Source: Ambrosia x helenae (taxonomy: Eukaryota > Streptophyta > Magnoliopsida > Asterales > Asteraceae). From it: a stretch of DNA of 64,000 nucleotides. Location of the stretch: the NCBI GenBank assembly GCA_030844895.1, contig CM061223.1:12411994-12475993 (forward strand), written 5' to 3'. Below the pieces are notes generated by a model. The model made no database searches. It worked only from the letters and a program-made list of their open reading frames with translations, and was not told where the DNA came from. This document shows, piece by piece, positions 1 to 11,507 of this stretch. The translations under genes and the position numbers were made by a program. Numbering within the stretch: the stretch's first letter is position 1; every line of letters starts with the position of its first letter.

Positions 1-1894
1 CATTTACATTTTTCTATTTCTTTCTAAAACTCAAAAATTTCTTAATTACTAAGTTAAGCCCAATGATTCCCTGAGTAAGAACCATCGGATTATCATTTAT
101 TCCACGAATAGATAATCACCAAAAATCTGAAAAAATATTTGTCTTTGGGTCAAAATAAGCATAAACAGGCATTTGAAAGAAGAAACAATTTCGAATTATA
201 TTTCTAAATTCTAATTCTTGGAAATTTTTTTGAAGTCTGGCCGTGAGGTTTGAACATTAAGTATGAATCATAGTTCAAATATTTCTTAATCTATTTCATA
301 TATTACACGTTCCATATACTAGAATAAATATCCAACAAAGGAGAACCATTTCTATCAAGATGACAGACCCATTCTCTGTACTATCAATAGGATCAATTAT
401 AACAAGTCACGCACTCATATTCCAGAAATACAGAAACAAAGAAATTCCACAGTCGAACTACCAAAATAGAATGATCTAGAATAAAGGATTTTTTTTTTTT
501 TTTTTTTTTTTTTAAGCTAGGACTTGGGGGTTCTTATAGATCTAATTCAGGCCAAAAATAAAACCCATTCATTGAATCATTCAATCACCATGCGTAATGG
601 GCATTATAGGGGCATGAATGAGCATGATAACGCCCCCAACACCATCCCCTTGGGCGTTATATGGGCATGAAAAGGGAGGAGCATTTCTAGTAAAATGCCC
701 AAAGAAGGAAAAATATGGAAAGTAATGACCGAAATGACATTAAAGAGGCATCAACCATTACACATTTATTGAATGGGCATTATGATGATGATGTGGTAGA
801 AAATGCCCTTTAGAAGGCATTAACCATTCGGATGGGACCCAGAGTGAACAAGTAGCTTGGCTTAACCTTTGCTTTCCTTTGACAAGGCAGCTAAGGCTCC
901 AGCTTCGCTTTCTACTTCGCTGCCTTTCTCTAACGAGACAAGTAAAGTACCTTAATTCACTTACAGCAAGATAAGGTATTCAAGCGGGTGAAAGTATAGA
1001 GTTACTAACTAAAGTCAGAAAAGTTGGTTGGCATTCAAGCAAGAGAGAAAGAAGTCCCGATCAGGCTACAACTGGGACTAGAAGCGAGGGCCCCCTCATT
1101 ATGTTGTATTAATTGTTATGTCTAGAACAATTCAAAACAAAAATAGAAAATTGTTCAAATAGTCATTTTGGTTTGGTTAACTTTCACCTTTAGTCCCTAT
1201 CTTTTTAAAATTACACTTTTAGTACCTGACATTTGGTCAGTCGTCATTTGGATAGTCCCTAGAGTGGATGTGGGTTAGATTATCCGGTTAAGTGTTTATT
1301 AAATTACTAAATTACCCTTACTAATTAAAAGAAAAAAATATGTGGGGTCTATTTAGTTATTAAATTTAGAAATAAGTGGGACCCACCTTTCATTTCTTCT
1401 TCTTCTTTGTCTCCATACCCTTCCTCTTAAAACCATCACCGCCACCTACCAAAAACACCACTGGAAATAAGTGGCGAAGCTTGAATTTCAAGATGATTGG
1501 AGCTGAAAGTCACGAGACCCAAATTTGCATAATATAAAATCAAATCGGTGGGGGCCGGATTTATATATACAAAATTTTCATACAAAAATCAAGAAATTTA
1601 CACTACTGAGCCAAAAAACGGTGAGGGTCCGGCCCCTCGAGCCCTTCTTAAGCTTCCCCCTAGAACCACCTAACTACGATTAAACCCAAAACGAAGAAAG
1701 AGACACCCCCTCGATTAAACACAAAAAGAGGATGGATTTTCTTGCTCACCGGTTTCTTCCAAAACTAGGTTACCAGTATCCAAAAACCTGTCTCATTGGG
1801 GATTTTAGAGTTGACGTGTTGTTGGATGACCATATGACGTCACCATCAACGGTTGTATGGATGGTTAGAATTCCTTGTGGGGTGAGTGAAAGCT
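1..1894. other. Non-coding region with no recognisable gene
   Basis: I find no convincing gene here; open frames are short and lack family motifs. A run of about 21 T lies near 491-512. Around 580-840 there are recurring GGGCATTA/ATGCCC motifs in both orientations, which could be a degraded MITE. From about 1139 the sequence resembles the AT-rich ends of Mutator-like or other repeats, with phrases such as TTTAGTCCCTATC. The stretch at about 1310-1410 has weak inverted similarity to about 2340-2400 (ATGTGGGGYC next to AATTAAAA runs and CT-rich DNA), so 1139-2410 could be an old long-TIR element. That last point is inference. Confidence 0.4.
835..1105. other. Possible organelle-derived (mitochondrial-like) insertion
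   Basis: The composition changes here from AT-rich to a mixed sequence with phrases such as GCTTCGCTTTCTACTTCGC and AGAAAGAAGTCCCGATC, which look like plant mitochondrial intergenic DNA to me. No gene can be named. This rests on pattern recognition only; a similarity search against mitochondrial genomes would settle it. Confidence 0.25.
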
Positions 1895-1911
1895 CACCGA
1901 AAAAGTTGGTT

Positions 1912-2020
1912 TTTTTTTTGAACGGCAAATTTCTACTCCTTGTGGGAATTGAACCCATGACCTCCCCTTTAGGTGTTCCTAGAAGCTTTGCTTCTACCAT
2001 TGGGCCACCAACCCCAATGG
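1912..2020 (-). mobile_element. tRNA-derived SINE, minus strand
   Basis: Read on the minus strand the element begins CCATTGGGGTTGGTGG, has an A-box-like segment (GTGGCCCAATGGTAGA) and a B-box-like segment (GGTTCAATTCC), and ends in an A tail, seen as the T run at 1912-1919. It is flanked by a perfect 17-bp target site duplication, CACCGAAAAAGTTGGTT, at 1895-1911 and 2021-2037. Two further members of the family lie at 2414-2528 and 42853-42980. The tRNA-like head implies RNA polymerase III transcription, with mobilisation by a LINE in trans; both are family knowledge. Confidence 0.85.
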
Positions 2021-2413
2021 CACCGAAAAAGTTGGTTAGTGGTGTTTTCCGATTGGCAACCTATATAACAGGTCAGATGGAGATTTTTTGGGATTGAAGA
2101 ACCAAGTTCGAAGGTTTGTTGGGTGAGGCGATGGTCTCTCCGTCTTTGAGGGTTTGGTTTGGTGTGATGGTGGATATTGTTGATGTGTATAGTAGGATAA
2201 GGATAGAGATGAAGAAAATGGGGGTGTTAATCAGAGTTATTCTGGCTTGTTGCGGTTGCAGGCATAGATGGTGGTTGGTGGTGGTGAAGAAGTGACTGGT
2301 GGATGGTGTTGGTGGTGGTGGGTGCTTTAGAGTGAGGAAGAGGAAGTGGGTGAGCCCCACATAAATTCTTAATCTTTTTAATTATTATATTTTTAATAAC
2401 AATGGGGAAATTG

Positions 2414-2528
2414 CCATTGGGGTTGGTGGTCCAGTAGTAAGGCAAAGCCTTTTAATATACTAAAAAGTGTGAGGTCTTGAGTTTAAGTCTCACAAGAAGC
2501 AAGAAATTCGCCTTTCAAAAAAAAAAAG
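2414..2528 (+). mobile_element. tRNA-derived SINE, plus strand
   Basis: It belongs to the same family as the SINE at 1912-2020: the head is CCATTGGGGTTGGTGG, a B-box-like GAGTTTAAGTC follows, and an A-rich tail ends at about 2528. I could not find a clean target site duplication, so the copy may be old. The CACTA element starts 35 bp downstream. Confidence 0.7.
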
Positions 2529-3339
2529 ATTGAATTGTTGAGATAAGGTCATATCGATGACATCACTACAAAAAAGAAGGCTATTCGGGACTGAAAAATC
2601 AGTCCTTGATACATCCAAATCAGTCCCTAATGGCTATCAGAGACTGATTTTGCCAGTCACCGGTCAGTTACAAATACTTAGTCCTAAATAGTAGTTTTAG
2701 TAACTAAAAATCAGTCCTTGTTGTATGACACCAATATGAACTAACAATTAGTCTCCAATACATAAAAATTTAGTCCCTAATTTGTCCCTAAGTACCACGT
2801 CATTTCAGTCCCTAATACATTTTTCCTGTGACTGACAATTAGTCTTTGACACTACAATATTTCAGTCCCTAATAAAGTTATTAAGAGACTGAAAAACAGT
2901 TTTAAACCATGTCTATTTTGTTACCAATGAACCTTTTTAATGACTGAAAATTAATCTCAAATACCATGTCATTTTAGTGGCACGTATCTTTCTTTGGAGT
3001 CTAAAATTTAGTCTTAAATAACATGTTTACTTATTGTTTTAAATTTTACAAATTAACAAAAATAATCAATACCATATAGAACATAAAAAACAAACAAACA
3101 AATATCAAGTAAATAGAATACAATTTAAATACATCAATTATCCCCTGTTAGCTAATAAATGGAACTATTTAGAAGAGCATCAGCATATCTTCAATTATGC
3201 ATGTAGTCTTTCATGTTTTGCTGTCTTTAGCCATTTGTATCTTCTTTGAGTATATCCTGTTAATTAAAAACAAGATTAGTCAATTTTAAATTTCTTATAG
3301 AGGTTATGAATGAGCAGCAAACCTTGCACAAACAATAAT

Positions 3340-3560
3340 TAGGGGTGCAAGCCGAGCCTTACTACGTTTAACTTAATGGAGCTCGTGGGTAGTTTTCAAA
3401 CTCAAGTTCGGCTTGTTTATTATTTATTAATATATATAGTATAACAAACAAAAAATTATATATATAATAGGTTTGTTTAGCCTCGTGAGCCGCTAGAGCT
3501 CGAGCTTGTTACAAACGTTTTTCGAGCCGATCTCGAGTCGCTTGGCTTGTATACACCTCT
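3340..3560. mobile_element. hAT-like MITE (221 bp)
   Basis: The element starts TAGGGGTGCAAGCC and ends GGCTTGTATACACCTCT, which are roughly inverted. It is flanked by an exact 8-bp direct repeat, ACAATAAT (3332-3339 and 3561-3568), the size typical of hAT elements. It is non-coding and nested in the CACTA element. Confidence 0.8.
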
Positions 3561-4148
3561 ACAATAATATAATACCGGAACAACAAATATTATGCACCAT
3601 GATATAATGTGAGAGCATTTTTGGTAACTTGAGAATGAAAACATTTCCGAACCAAACATCACCTCAAGGGCCAGACCTTGGATTCAACCTTGGAACGGTT
3701 TTCAAAGTCGGTTATGTGGAAGAGAAAAAAAATTAAAACTTCAAAATAGAATTAAAAAGCATAATACAAGGTGGATTGAGAAACTAATAGATGATTTATT
3801 GACAATTTATGTCACCATGAGTAAGTAGATTATGTTTCTTTGGAATGTTTCTCTATAGTCCATATAACAAAAGAAACACAAAAGTGTTAGACATGTAAAT
3901 GCATAATAAAGGGAACCAAATGTGTCCTTTAGTTGACTGTTTAAGCATATTCTATTCACACAAGTAAACCTTTCACTCATTAGGTGCCAAAATACTTTAG
4001 TGCTACTAAGCAGAGATTCTAGTGATTAGTGAGTCTTTTAACGTATTGCATTTAAACAACTTCTCAAGTTGCTGAAAGAAGTTCATACTAAACAATAAAC
4101 AATAATTGGGAATTACAAACTATGCTACTTAATTACATACTTGTAAGC

Positions 4149-4488
4149 TATGTTGTCAAAAGCTCGCAAGGCGAGCGTCTAGGCGCAGAGAAGCATTATC
4201 GAGGTGCGCCGCAACTGGTGAGGCGCGCCTTTAGGCGCAATTTCAAGCCAAATTCCGACTAGAAGTCGTCTGAAACCACTAAAATATCCTAAATGAGCCA
4301 TAAATAAGTCCTAAACAACCCTAAAACATTCTAAAACCGCGCTAAACAAGCCTAAAACATCTTTAAACCCCCTAAAATGTATTTTGTACTATACACCTTA
4401 TTTAAAAAAACCCTTGTTTTTAAGCGCCTATGCTCCGTCTCAGCCTATGCGCCCTTGAGTGCACCTAGGCGTTTTGACAACATAGCTT
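4149..4488. mobile_element. Short TIR element, hAT-like MITE
   Basis: The termini GCTATGTTGTCAAAA and TTTTGACAACATA are inverted copies. They are flanked by CTTGTAA on both sides (ACTTGTAA left, GCTTGTAA right, 7 of 8 matching). The interior is rich in AGGCGC/GCGCCT motifs and non-coding. The precise ends are uncertain by a few bases because AGCT borders both termini. Confidence 0.65.
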
Positions 4489-5140
4489 GTAAAGTTATAC
4501 ATACAACTGTATCAAAAGTCATTAACATGTGTAAGTTAAACAATTGAGCATTAAACAAAGATTAATCTTTGAAACTAAATTTATAATTGCCGACTATTGC
4601 CAAGTGTTAATAAACATGAGTATGAACCGTTCACACAATTTTGCAATAAGTAGGCAATATAGAATAAACGTGTTCTTTTTTGGTTTAACCCAAATTAATT
4701 ACAAATTGAAATAAAACAAATAAATTTCTTATATAAAATCGATTTAGGATCATTGTATATGGATTCATTTGAACTAGGTTCCACCTCTTATAAGTTCTGA
4801 GCAAAACGAGATTGGGTTTTTGCCCTCTTGAGTCTCATAACACAAAATATCTAACTTTTATATTTAAATCAAACTAAACTTATGAACTTCACATAAGCGA
4901 TGATAAATATTCATGATATTCCATGTTGCAATCACTAGTGAAATTCATCAGATTAGTTAAACGACAGATGATAAATAGATCATGAAAAACATATTTCTTT
5001 GTAATATATTTTAAAAATAATCACTTTTCATGTTCACGCAATTGATTCATTAAGGTTTTAGGAACCTACGATTATTAGGGACAAGAGATGTACCTGCAAT
5101 TACATGGAAAGAGAGTTTCAAGTTGCAATTATAAGATACA

Positions 5141-5966
5141 CTAGTTTTATCCCGGGAGCGTCCCGGGTTGAAATATCTAATATAACATAATAAAATATAT
5201 TATTATTATTATTATTATTTTAAACAAATCTCTACCATAAAGTTATCATATTCAAATATAAGAAAAAAACGAATCTCTGCGCCGGGGTATAAATCTAGTG
5301 CCATTACAAATGAATTCGGAAGTTTGTAATCGATCATTCTAAAAAGAACTAACATGAAATAAGAAAAAAAAAGTTAATTATTGAAATATCGAACGCATTA
5401 GTCTAAGGGTTATGTGATGCGTTAAAAAATTCATGGGTATATGATCGGGTATGTAGTTCGGGTATTTGGGTATATTGATTCGGGTAATCGGGTCGGGTAT
5501 CACCTAATCCCAGACCCGACCCAAACCCACAATTTTTTTAAACTAATCCCAAACCCGACAGAATACCTGTCGGGTTACAAAAAATAGTCATTTTTTTCTC
5601 CGATTTTTATATAACACTATGGTACTCTTTGGAAAGATAATAAAACGCTCGTTAATTTTGTGTAATTTTTTTTCTTTAAAAACTCTCGTATATAAAAGAT
5701 ATTAACGTTTAAAAGTTATGGGAGGAAACACGAGAGATAAAATAATAAAGGTTTAATATTTAGATTTAGTAGATTAGGTATTTAATAGATTATGTTAAAG
5801 ATTATATTAGATTAGGTTAAATCATATTTATTTCTTTTAAAGATTATATTAGATTAGGTTAAATCATATTTATTTCTTTTTTTTTTTAATTGGTTTAAAT
5901 TTGCCACATCACATCCTATGTGGCATCTCTCAAATAAGAGATTGCATAAGAGTATGACATGTAGGA
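5141..5966 (-). mobile_element. Short non-autonomous Helitron-like element
   Basis: Read on the minus strand, the element begins TCCTACATGTCATACTC after an A. It ends with a GC-rich hairpin (CCCGGGA, loop CGC, TCCCGGG) about 6 bp before CTAG, followed by T. These are the three marks of Helitrons: 5' TC, a 3' hairpin plus CTRR, and insertion between A and T without a duplication. It has no Rep/helicase coding. It includes a 42-44-bp direct duplication at about 5793-5880 and a TTA microsatellite near 5197-5218. Confidence 0.65.
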
Positions 5967-5979
5967 TTAATCCCTTTGC

Positions 5980-6006
5980 AATATATATATATATATATAT
6001 ATATAT
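5980..6006. repeat. AT dinucleotide microsatellite
   Basis: An uninterrupted AT repeat of about 27 bp lies between the Helitron-like element and the hAT-like element within the CACTA body. Confidence 0.9.
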
Positions 6007-6025
6007 AGATGTGATGGATTGGTGC

Positions 6026-6942
6026 TAGGGATGGGCAAATAGTCCCGAATACCGAAACCGATCCCGTCCCAAACTGATCCCGTACCGAACCGATACCGAA
6101 CCGAGGGCTTTCGGGATCGGTATCGGTACCTATATTTTAGGTTTTTTGGGATCGGTACTACACGGTATCGGGACCGGATTTTATCGGTAATACCGAAAAT
6201 AATACCGAATACCGGAAATAATACCGAATACCGAAGTTGTTGATACCGATTATATACCGAAAAGAAAAGAAAATACCGAAAATTTAAAATTAACCTTGAT
6301 TTGCATTTGATTTTACATTCTGCATACTTATATACACACAACTTCCTGTATCTATTTGATATTAGAATATAATTTGTAATATTTTCAATGATAAAAAAAT
6401 AAATTTAGAAACTCAAAGATGCACCTTCAGTGATAGTTGTTTTCAAAATTGAAACAAAGCCATCTCTCTTCCTTAATTATGTTCTTTGTGAGTAATAAAA
6501 ATACATTTTACGTAGTTCTCACCAAATAGTAAGCAACATGAAATGCATATATGATCCAACCAAACGTGTTTCATCCTTTGTCGTATTGAAAATTATATCT
6601 GAGTGATGAAATGAGTTTCACATACAAGTAAAAGTCTTAACAATTGTAAAGTTCAATACTTGATCTGGAAATTCACCTTATAGCTTCTGCTCTAAAAGGG
6701 ATCTCACCTAACTACTGTTATAAGAATTTACAATTCGGAACCGATGTATCACCCAAATTTCAAACAATTTTCTTTTCATTTTCGGTATTATACCGAAAAT
6801 ACTGATACCGATCGGTATTAGTACCGATACCGAACTGGTATATTCGGGATCGGGATCGGTATTGGTTTTTGGCTATTTTCGGTTTCGGTATTTTCGGGAT
6901 CGGTATCGGTACGGTACCGATCCCGTCCCGAGCTCATCCTTA
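6026..6942. mobile_element. hAT-like non-autonomous element (917 bp) rich in TACCGA repeats
   Basis: An exact 8-bp duplication, ATTGGTGC, flanks the element (6018-6025 and 6943-6950). The termini TAGGGATGGGC and GAGCTCATCCTTA are imperfect inverted repeats. Both end regions (about 6040-6260 and 6780-6930) are filled with short units such as TACCGAA, CCGATACC and GGTATCGG in opposite orientations, which look like transposase-binding arrays. The middle (about 6300-6770) is AT-rich and non-coding. Open frames across the repeats only reflect the repeat. Confidence 0.85.
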
Positions 6943-8058
6943 ATTGGTGCTACTAGCATTTGACGACTTGGTGACGATGAGAGACTACAAACCACAGACA
7001 ATGATAATTTTACGCATACAGATATTTGAAGGGACAAATAAGAGGAAATTGAGTATCTAGGGGGAAAAGAGGTATTTGGAATTATGAAATTTTTATTTGG
7101 GTTGGAAATATGATATTTGAGAGGGATAAAATATAATTTGTTAGGACTAGTGTTTAAAAAGTACCCCCACATTTTTAATTGATAAATCAATCATGGATAT
7201 TATATATCTGAAATGTGAAATGTATCGATATTATATACTATTTGAAATAGATACATTAGTCATTATTATCCTAGTTACTTAGGCTACATGGTGCAGAATG
7301 GAGCCACTTATAAAGGCTTTATTGAGTCACGTCAAAAGGGAGTTTTATTCCCCTCACACCGGCCAGCCTTACAGTTGAGATGGCAAAAATGAATGGGAGA
7401 CTGAGAATCAATCTTTAATCAATACTTACACAAAAGACATTTGAGACTAACTATCAATACCCAACATGGTCTCTTATATTAACTATCAGGAATGAGTTTC
7501 AGTCTCTAATATAATTAATCCAAAAGGTATAAATGTTGAGTATTGCATGTTGAATGTTAGTCCCTAGTCATTACGTTTACAAAATTCTTAGAACTTGAAC
7601 TAAATAATTAAATACTAAAATTAATTCCTTAATCTTATCATATACAAAAGACTTTCAAGACTGAATATCAGTCCCTAATTCGATTTAGTTTTGAAATATG
7701 AAGAACAGATTTTTTGTATGTGATATGTTCCCCTATATTAGAGACTAAATTTCAGTCACTGATAATTTTGTGCCATTTTTCATTAAAGAGAAAACATATC
7801 TGCAGACTGAAATTCAGTCACGAAAAAGGTTCCCTCTAAAACCTTATATTACGGAGGCATATTTGTGACTGAATTTTAGTCTCAAATAAGGTGGAAAAAT
7901 ACTAGAGACTAAATATCAGTCACTAACACAATCTAGTTAAAAATCAGTCCTTGATATTATTAGAACTGATAAATCAGTCTTAAATATTACATAACCGAGA
8001 CTGGTAATTCAGTCCTTGATAATTTAGTCTTTAATGGTCACTTTTTTTTGTAGTGCAT

Positions 8059-8983
8059 CAAGTCAAGTGAAGGGAGACATAAACAAAATCTAGGAGGATA
8101 TAGCGAATGCAATTACTAATGTGGCAAAGGAGACTCTAGGGGTCACAATGGGAAGGGTAGATGGGCGTAAAGAGTCGTGGTGGTGGAGTAAGGAGATGCA
8201 TACTAAAATAAGGAATAAATAGGGGTGTTTTAGGGATCTTTTGGGATGTGCGGATGAGGATGAACAGGTGATTTTGAGGGAGGGATACAAAAAGTCCAAG
8301 AGGGAGGCGAATAAAGCAGTGATGGAGGCAAAGTACGCAACTTACAAGCGGATGTTTGAACACTTGGAAAAAAAGGAGGGGGAGCATGATATGTTGAAAA
8401 TTGCAAAAGCTAGAGAGCGTAGGAGGCAAAACTTAGGAGTGGTGAAGTTTATGAAGGGAGATGATGGATGCATTTTAGTTAAGCCAAGTGACATTAAGAT
8501 GAGATGGAAAACGTACTTTTGTAACCTTTTCAATGGTGGGTGGGATTACCAACATGAAAATGACAACCCATCTACTCAAAATCTACAATGGCATAACTGC
8601 TACTGTCGGTGTATCACACAGGGAGAGGTAAGGGCAGTGCTTAGAAAGATGGGAAGGGCTAAGGCCGCTGGGCCGAACGACATACCAATTAAGGTATGGA
8701 AGTGTTTGGGAGAAGAAGGAGTTCAATTGCTAACTACTTTATTCAATCTTATTTTCAAATCTGGAAGGATGCTAGATAAATGGAGGACTAATGTAGTAGT
8801 ACCTTTTATATAAGAACAAAGGTGATGCCCAATATTGTGGGAACTATAGAGGGATTAAGCTGCTAGGACATACTATGAAATTATGGGAGAGGGTAATTGA
8901 GACCAAACTTAGAAGAGAAACTCAGATTACGGTAAACCAATTTGGTTTCTTGCCAGGGCGGTCAACTATGGAAGCAATACAAA
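8059..8983 (+). pseudogene. LINE (non-LTR retrotransposon) reverse transcriptase fragment
   Basis: The longest open stretch, 8241-8813, encodes a segment typical of plant L1-type LINEs: a basic region, then KARERRRQNLG, a WKTYFCNLFNGG-like block, and the start of the RT domain with GRAKAAGPNDIPIKVWK. A one-base shift near 8806-8815 moves the frame, after which NYRGIKLL and NQFGFLPGRST continue the RT to about 8983. Upstream (8080-8240) the same frame holds ESWWWSKEM with two stops. The catalytic DD box is missing because the next element begins at 8984. It is clearly dead. Confidence 0.85.
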
Positions 8984-10904
8984 TGTAACGCCCCAAATTT
9001 CCTTAGCATGTTTATTTCCTAATACGTATATTTGGGTCCTAGTCTAGTCTAAAACAAAACACTAATGGAACCATAACTTATATATTTATATAATCCCTAT
9101 AAGAAGCCACTAGTGTTTTTATTTTTGCAAAAGCTTGAATTGCTTAAACTAGAGGGACTAAAGATTCCAAGTGACAAACTTGGGTTTCAAGCTTGAAAAA
9201 ACAAATAAAGGATTCCATTCCCTAATCTCTGCACCCACGACAAACACACACAACACACACACACTAGAATCAATCTCAACAACTAAGTAAATTCATCAAG
9301 CAAGTTGGGCTTTGACCCTTGCATGAAAGGAATTCTGGTCCTACAGGACCTAATAATCAGCTAGGTAACCTTTGATTTCACCCAATTTAACATTCTATTG
9401 ATCCATGTGATGATAGTCAAATTTTATGGTGCATGCTTTAAATGAATTGTTAACTATGTATAGTATTCGCCTAATAGTATGATTATATATAGTAGACCAC
9501 AAGTGATACAGGGTGACATAACAATGACCAAGGTCTCATACAACAGAGTCACAAGGGATGCATATATCATAGTACTACTCATTGTCATGGTAGGCCACAC
9601 AAGGGTTAATGATTAAGGTCATAAGTACACACTATCAGCGATCAACAAGTAAAACACATACAAGAATTGCGATTGTAAATATGATAATAAAACATGTCTA
9701 AGTGAGCAAGATAAATAAGTGTACATGAATCACCCCAAAAGTGTGAAATCAAAAAGGGGAAAGATATACTCACATTCGCTAAGCTGAATTATCCTCTAAG
9801 CGTTGTGAATGAGGCGAATCCCAATGATTCAACCTAAAGTTTCAAGTTTCCAACATAAGTGTCTAAGCTTAAAAGAGTCTAGGGTTCCTAATCTAAGGCA
9901 TATAGGATGTCTTGTCTAAATTTGGGGGGTTTTAAATTTAATATAAGGATGAGGTGCCAAAACAATTAAATAGTTTATCAGAATCTCAATACACGAATCC
10001 ATGAGGTAAATCGAGAGTATAACTTAGGTTCATATTACAAATATAACTAAGTTAAATAATAAGGGTCATGATGAAAGAAATAAATTTAATAATCTTAAAC
10101 TATAACTATTCATATTTATTAAATTAAATATAAATAATTATATTGATTATTAATAAGACGTGAAAGATAATGAATACTTGAGTTTACAAACTAGATATTT
10201 TCCGAGCTTAAAAAATAACGAATTTAACTCAGACATATTTTATAATTTGTATTGAAGTCTTTGATGAAATTATATGCTTAAAAGTTAATTTATTCCATAA
10301 AAATGAGATATCATAAAAAGATATTATAAAACAGAGAAAAACTAATGTGAACATGATGAAGTATTTTTACACAAATTTTCATGTTAAAATAATTAAATTT
10401 CAATTTTATATGATTTAAATATGATTAAAATCACATAAATTCAAAGTAAAATACAAAATGCTCTTAAAGATAAGAGTTTCTTTGAAAACTCAATTTATTG
10501 ACTTAAAAAGGCTCACAATAAATTTTATATAGTTTTTATGATAAAAATCTAGTTTATATGAATATTATTTGTTTAAAAGTAATTTAACAAATAAAAATGA
10601 GATAACATATAAAACCGAATCAAAACAGAGGGAAAAAGGCATTAAAATTATTCTAACATAATGAAATATGTTTCTACCATTTTTTTTGTCAAAATACATT
10701 TTATACGATTTATAAGTATTAAACATAATTAAAGCATTATAAAATAATTAAAAAAATTACTAATCGGCTTCAATATATCCCGAAATAATTTTTAAAGCTT
10801 CTAATTAGTTGTAGGAGCAAGTCTACCAAGTTTTATAATTTTTGGATAAGAAATGAGTAAGTTATGAATTTATAAGTTTCTATAACTTTTAAATCAAAAA
10901 GAAT
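8984..10904 (-). mobile_element. Chromovirus-type LTR, 3' portion on the minus strand (continues at 24012-24774)
   Basis: Together with 24012-24774 this forms one LTR of about 2.7 kb, split by a Mutator-like element. The LTR begins (minus) TGTGACAACCTGCACCC at 24774 and ends TTTGGGGCGTTACA at 8984. Its orientation comes from a TATA-like TATAAAACCCC on the minus strand near 24371 and from a segment near 9720-9790 (GTGAGT, TTCCCC, TTTTGGGGTGA in order) that matches the same order at about 52640-52700 in another LTR. No matching target duplication was found (ACAAA left, TTCGA right), so one edge may be a recombination junction. There is no coding capacity. Confidence 0.6.
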
Positions 10905-11087
10905 AAATTACACCGTTAGTCCTTATGGTTTCCACCTAGTTTCAATGTAAGGTACTAAGGTTTTATTATTTCTCCTTAAGGTATTAACCTTTTAATTTGT
11001 ATTAATGTCAGGTATTAGGGACTAACCTTGTTAAAACTTAACTGAATTCACCCTCACATGAGTTACATGTGAGGATATTATGGTCCA
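10905..11087 (+). repeat. Left terminal inverted repeat of the Mutator-like element
   Basis: This pairs with 23829-24011 on the opposite strand over about 183 bp with few differences. It contains a nested palindrome, CCTCACATG then AGTTA then CATGTGAGG, near 11051-11074. Confidence 0.85.
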
Positions 11088-11370
11088 TTCACCCCAAACC
11101 CTTTAAACCCCCATAATATTTGAATCAAAAAATGAGTCAGTTTTTGTTATATTTTTATTTCTATAGGTTTTATCTTTTATGAATAAAAAATACATATCAG
11201 GCAACCACTTTCTATCGATTCGATATTTTTAGATTTTTTTTATTAACATGTTGGAAATATGACAATATGACATTAACCTAATCAACCCATTCATTAATAA
11301 ATGGGTCAAATTGGCACCAAGTCATCAACATATATACAAACATTTAGATTCTGAAACCGTTTAATCGGTT

Positions 11371-11507
11371 ATGGCAGAAGTTGTGAAAGATGTTGTCGAT
11401 CATGAACAAAAGGAAGAAACAATTTTATTATTAGATGGTTGCAGCAGCCCCAAGCCAAATGACGAAAATAACCCACAAGTTGAAACCACATCATCAAATG
11501 CAACAGA
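11371..11507 (+). pseudogene. Captured gene fragment, first part (continues at 22940)
   Basis: An open frame starts at ATG 11371 and runs into the Copia insertion at 11508; if the Copia element and one copy of its ACAGA duplication are removed, the frame continues without a shift at 22940 and stops at about 23099. The sequence is acidic and has a DGCSSP motif; the second part has a related DCCSCP motif. I do not recognise the source gene. It lies inside the Mutator-like TIRs, so it is most simply a transduplicated fragment. Confidence 0.5.

Larger units (their letters stand above)
2564..8055. mobile_element. Non-autonomous CACTA transposon (5.5 kb) with nested insertions
   Basis: The left end reads CACTACAAAAAAGA and the right end ends TTTTTTTGTAGTG, giving inverted termini of about 14 bp. 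A 3-bp duplication, CAT, lies at 2561-2563 and 8056-8058, as expected for CACTA (En/Spm) elements. Subterminal DNA (about 2590-3020 and 7390-8040) is packed with short repeats of the type CAGTCCCTAAT/GACTGAAAATTCAGTC in both orientations; in this superfamily such repeats bind the transposase. No transposase coding is visible, so movement would depend on an autonomous relative. The body holds four smaller elements (3340-3560, 4149-4488, 5141-5966, 6026-6942). Confidence 0.88.

Noticed and set aside
1912..2020. tRNA gene (A- and B-box-like segments)
   Set aside because: It lacks a foldable cloverleaf, has an A tail and a 17-bp duplication, so it is a SINE. The same holds for 2414, 42853 and 46356.
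1732..2097. A 121-codon open frame that could be a small gene
   Set aside because: It runs through a SINE and its duplication, and the rest shows no protein motif.
5197..5218. CRISPR-like or satellite array
   Set aside because: It is a simple TTA microsatellite; no spacer-repeat pattern exists anywhere in the window.
5967..6341. A 124-codon open frame rich in Arg and Tyr
   Set aside because: It only translates the TACCGA repeat arrays of a hAT-like element.
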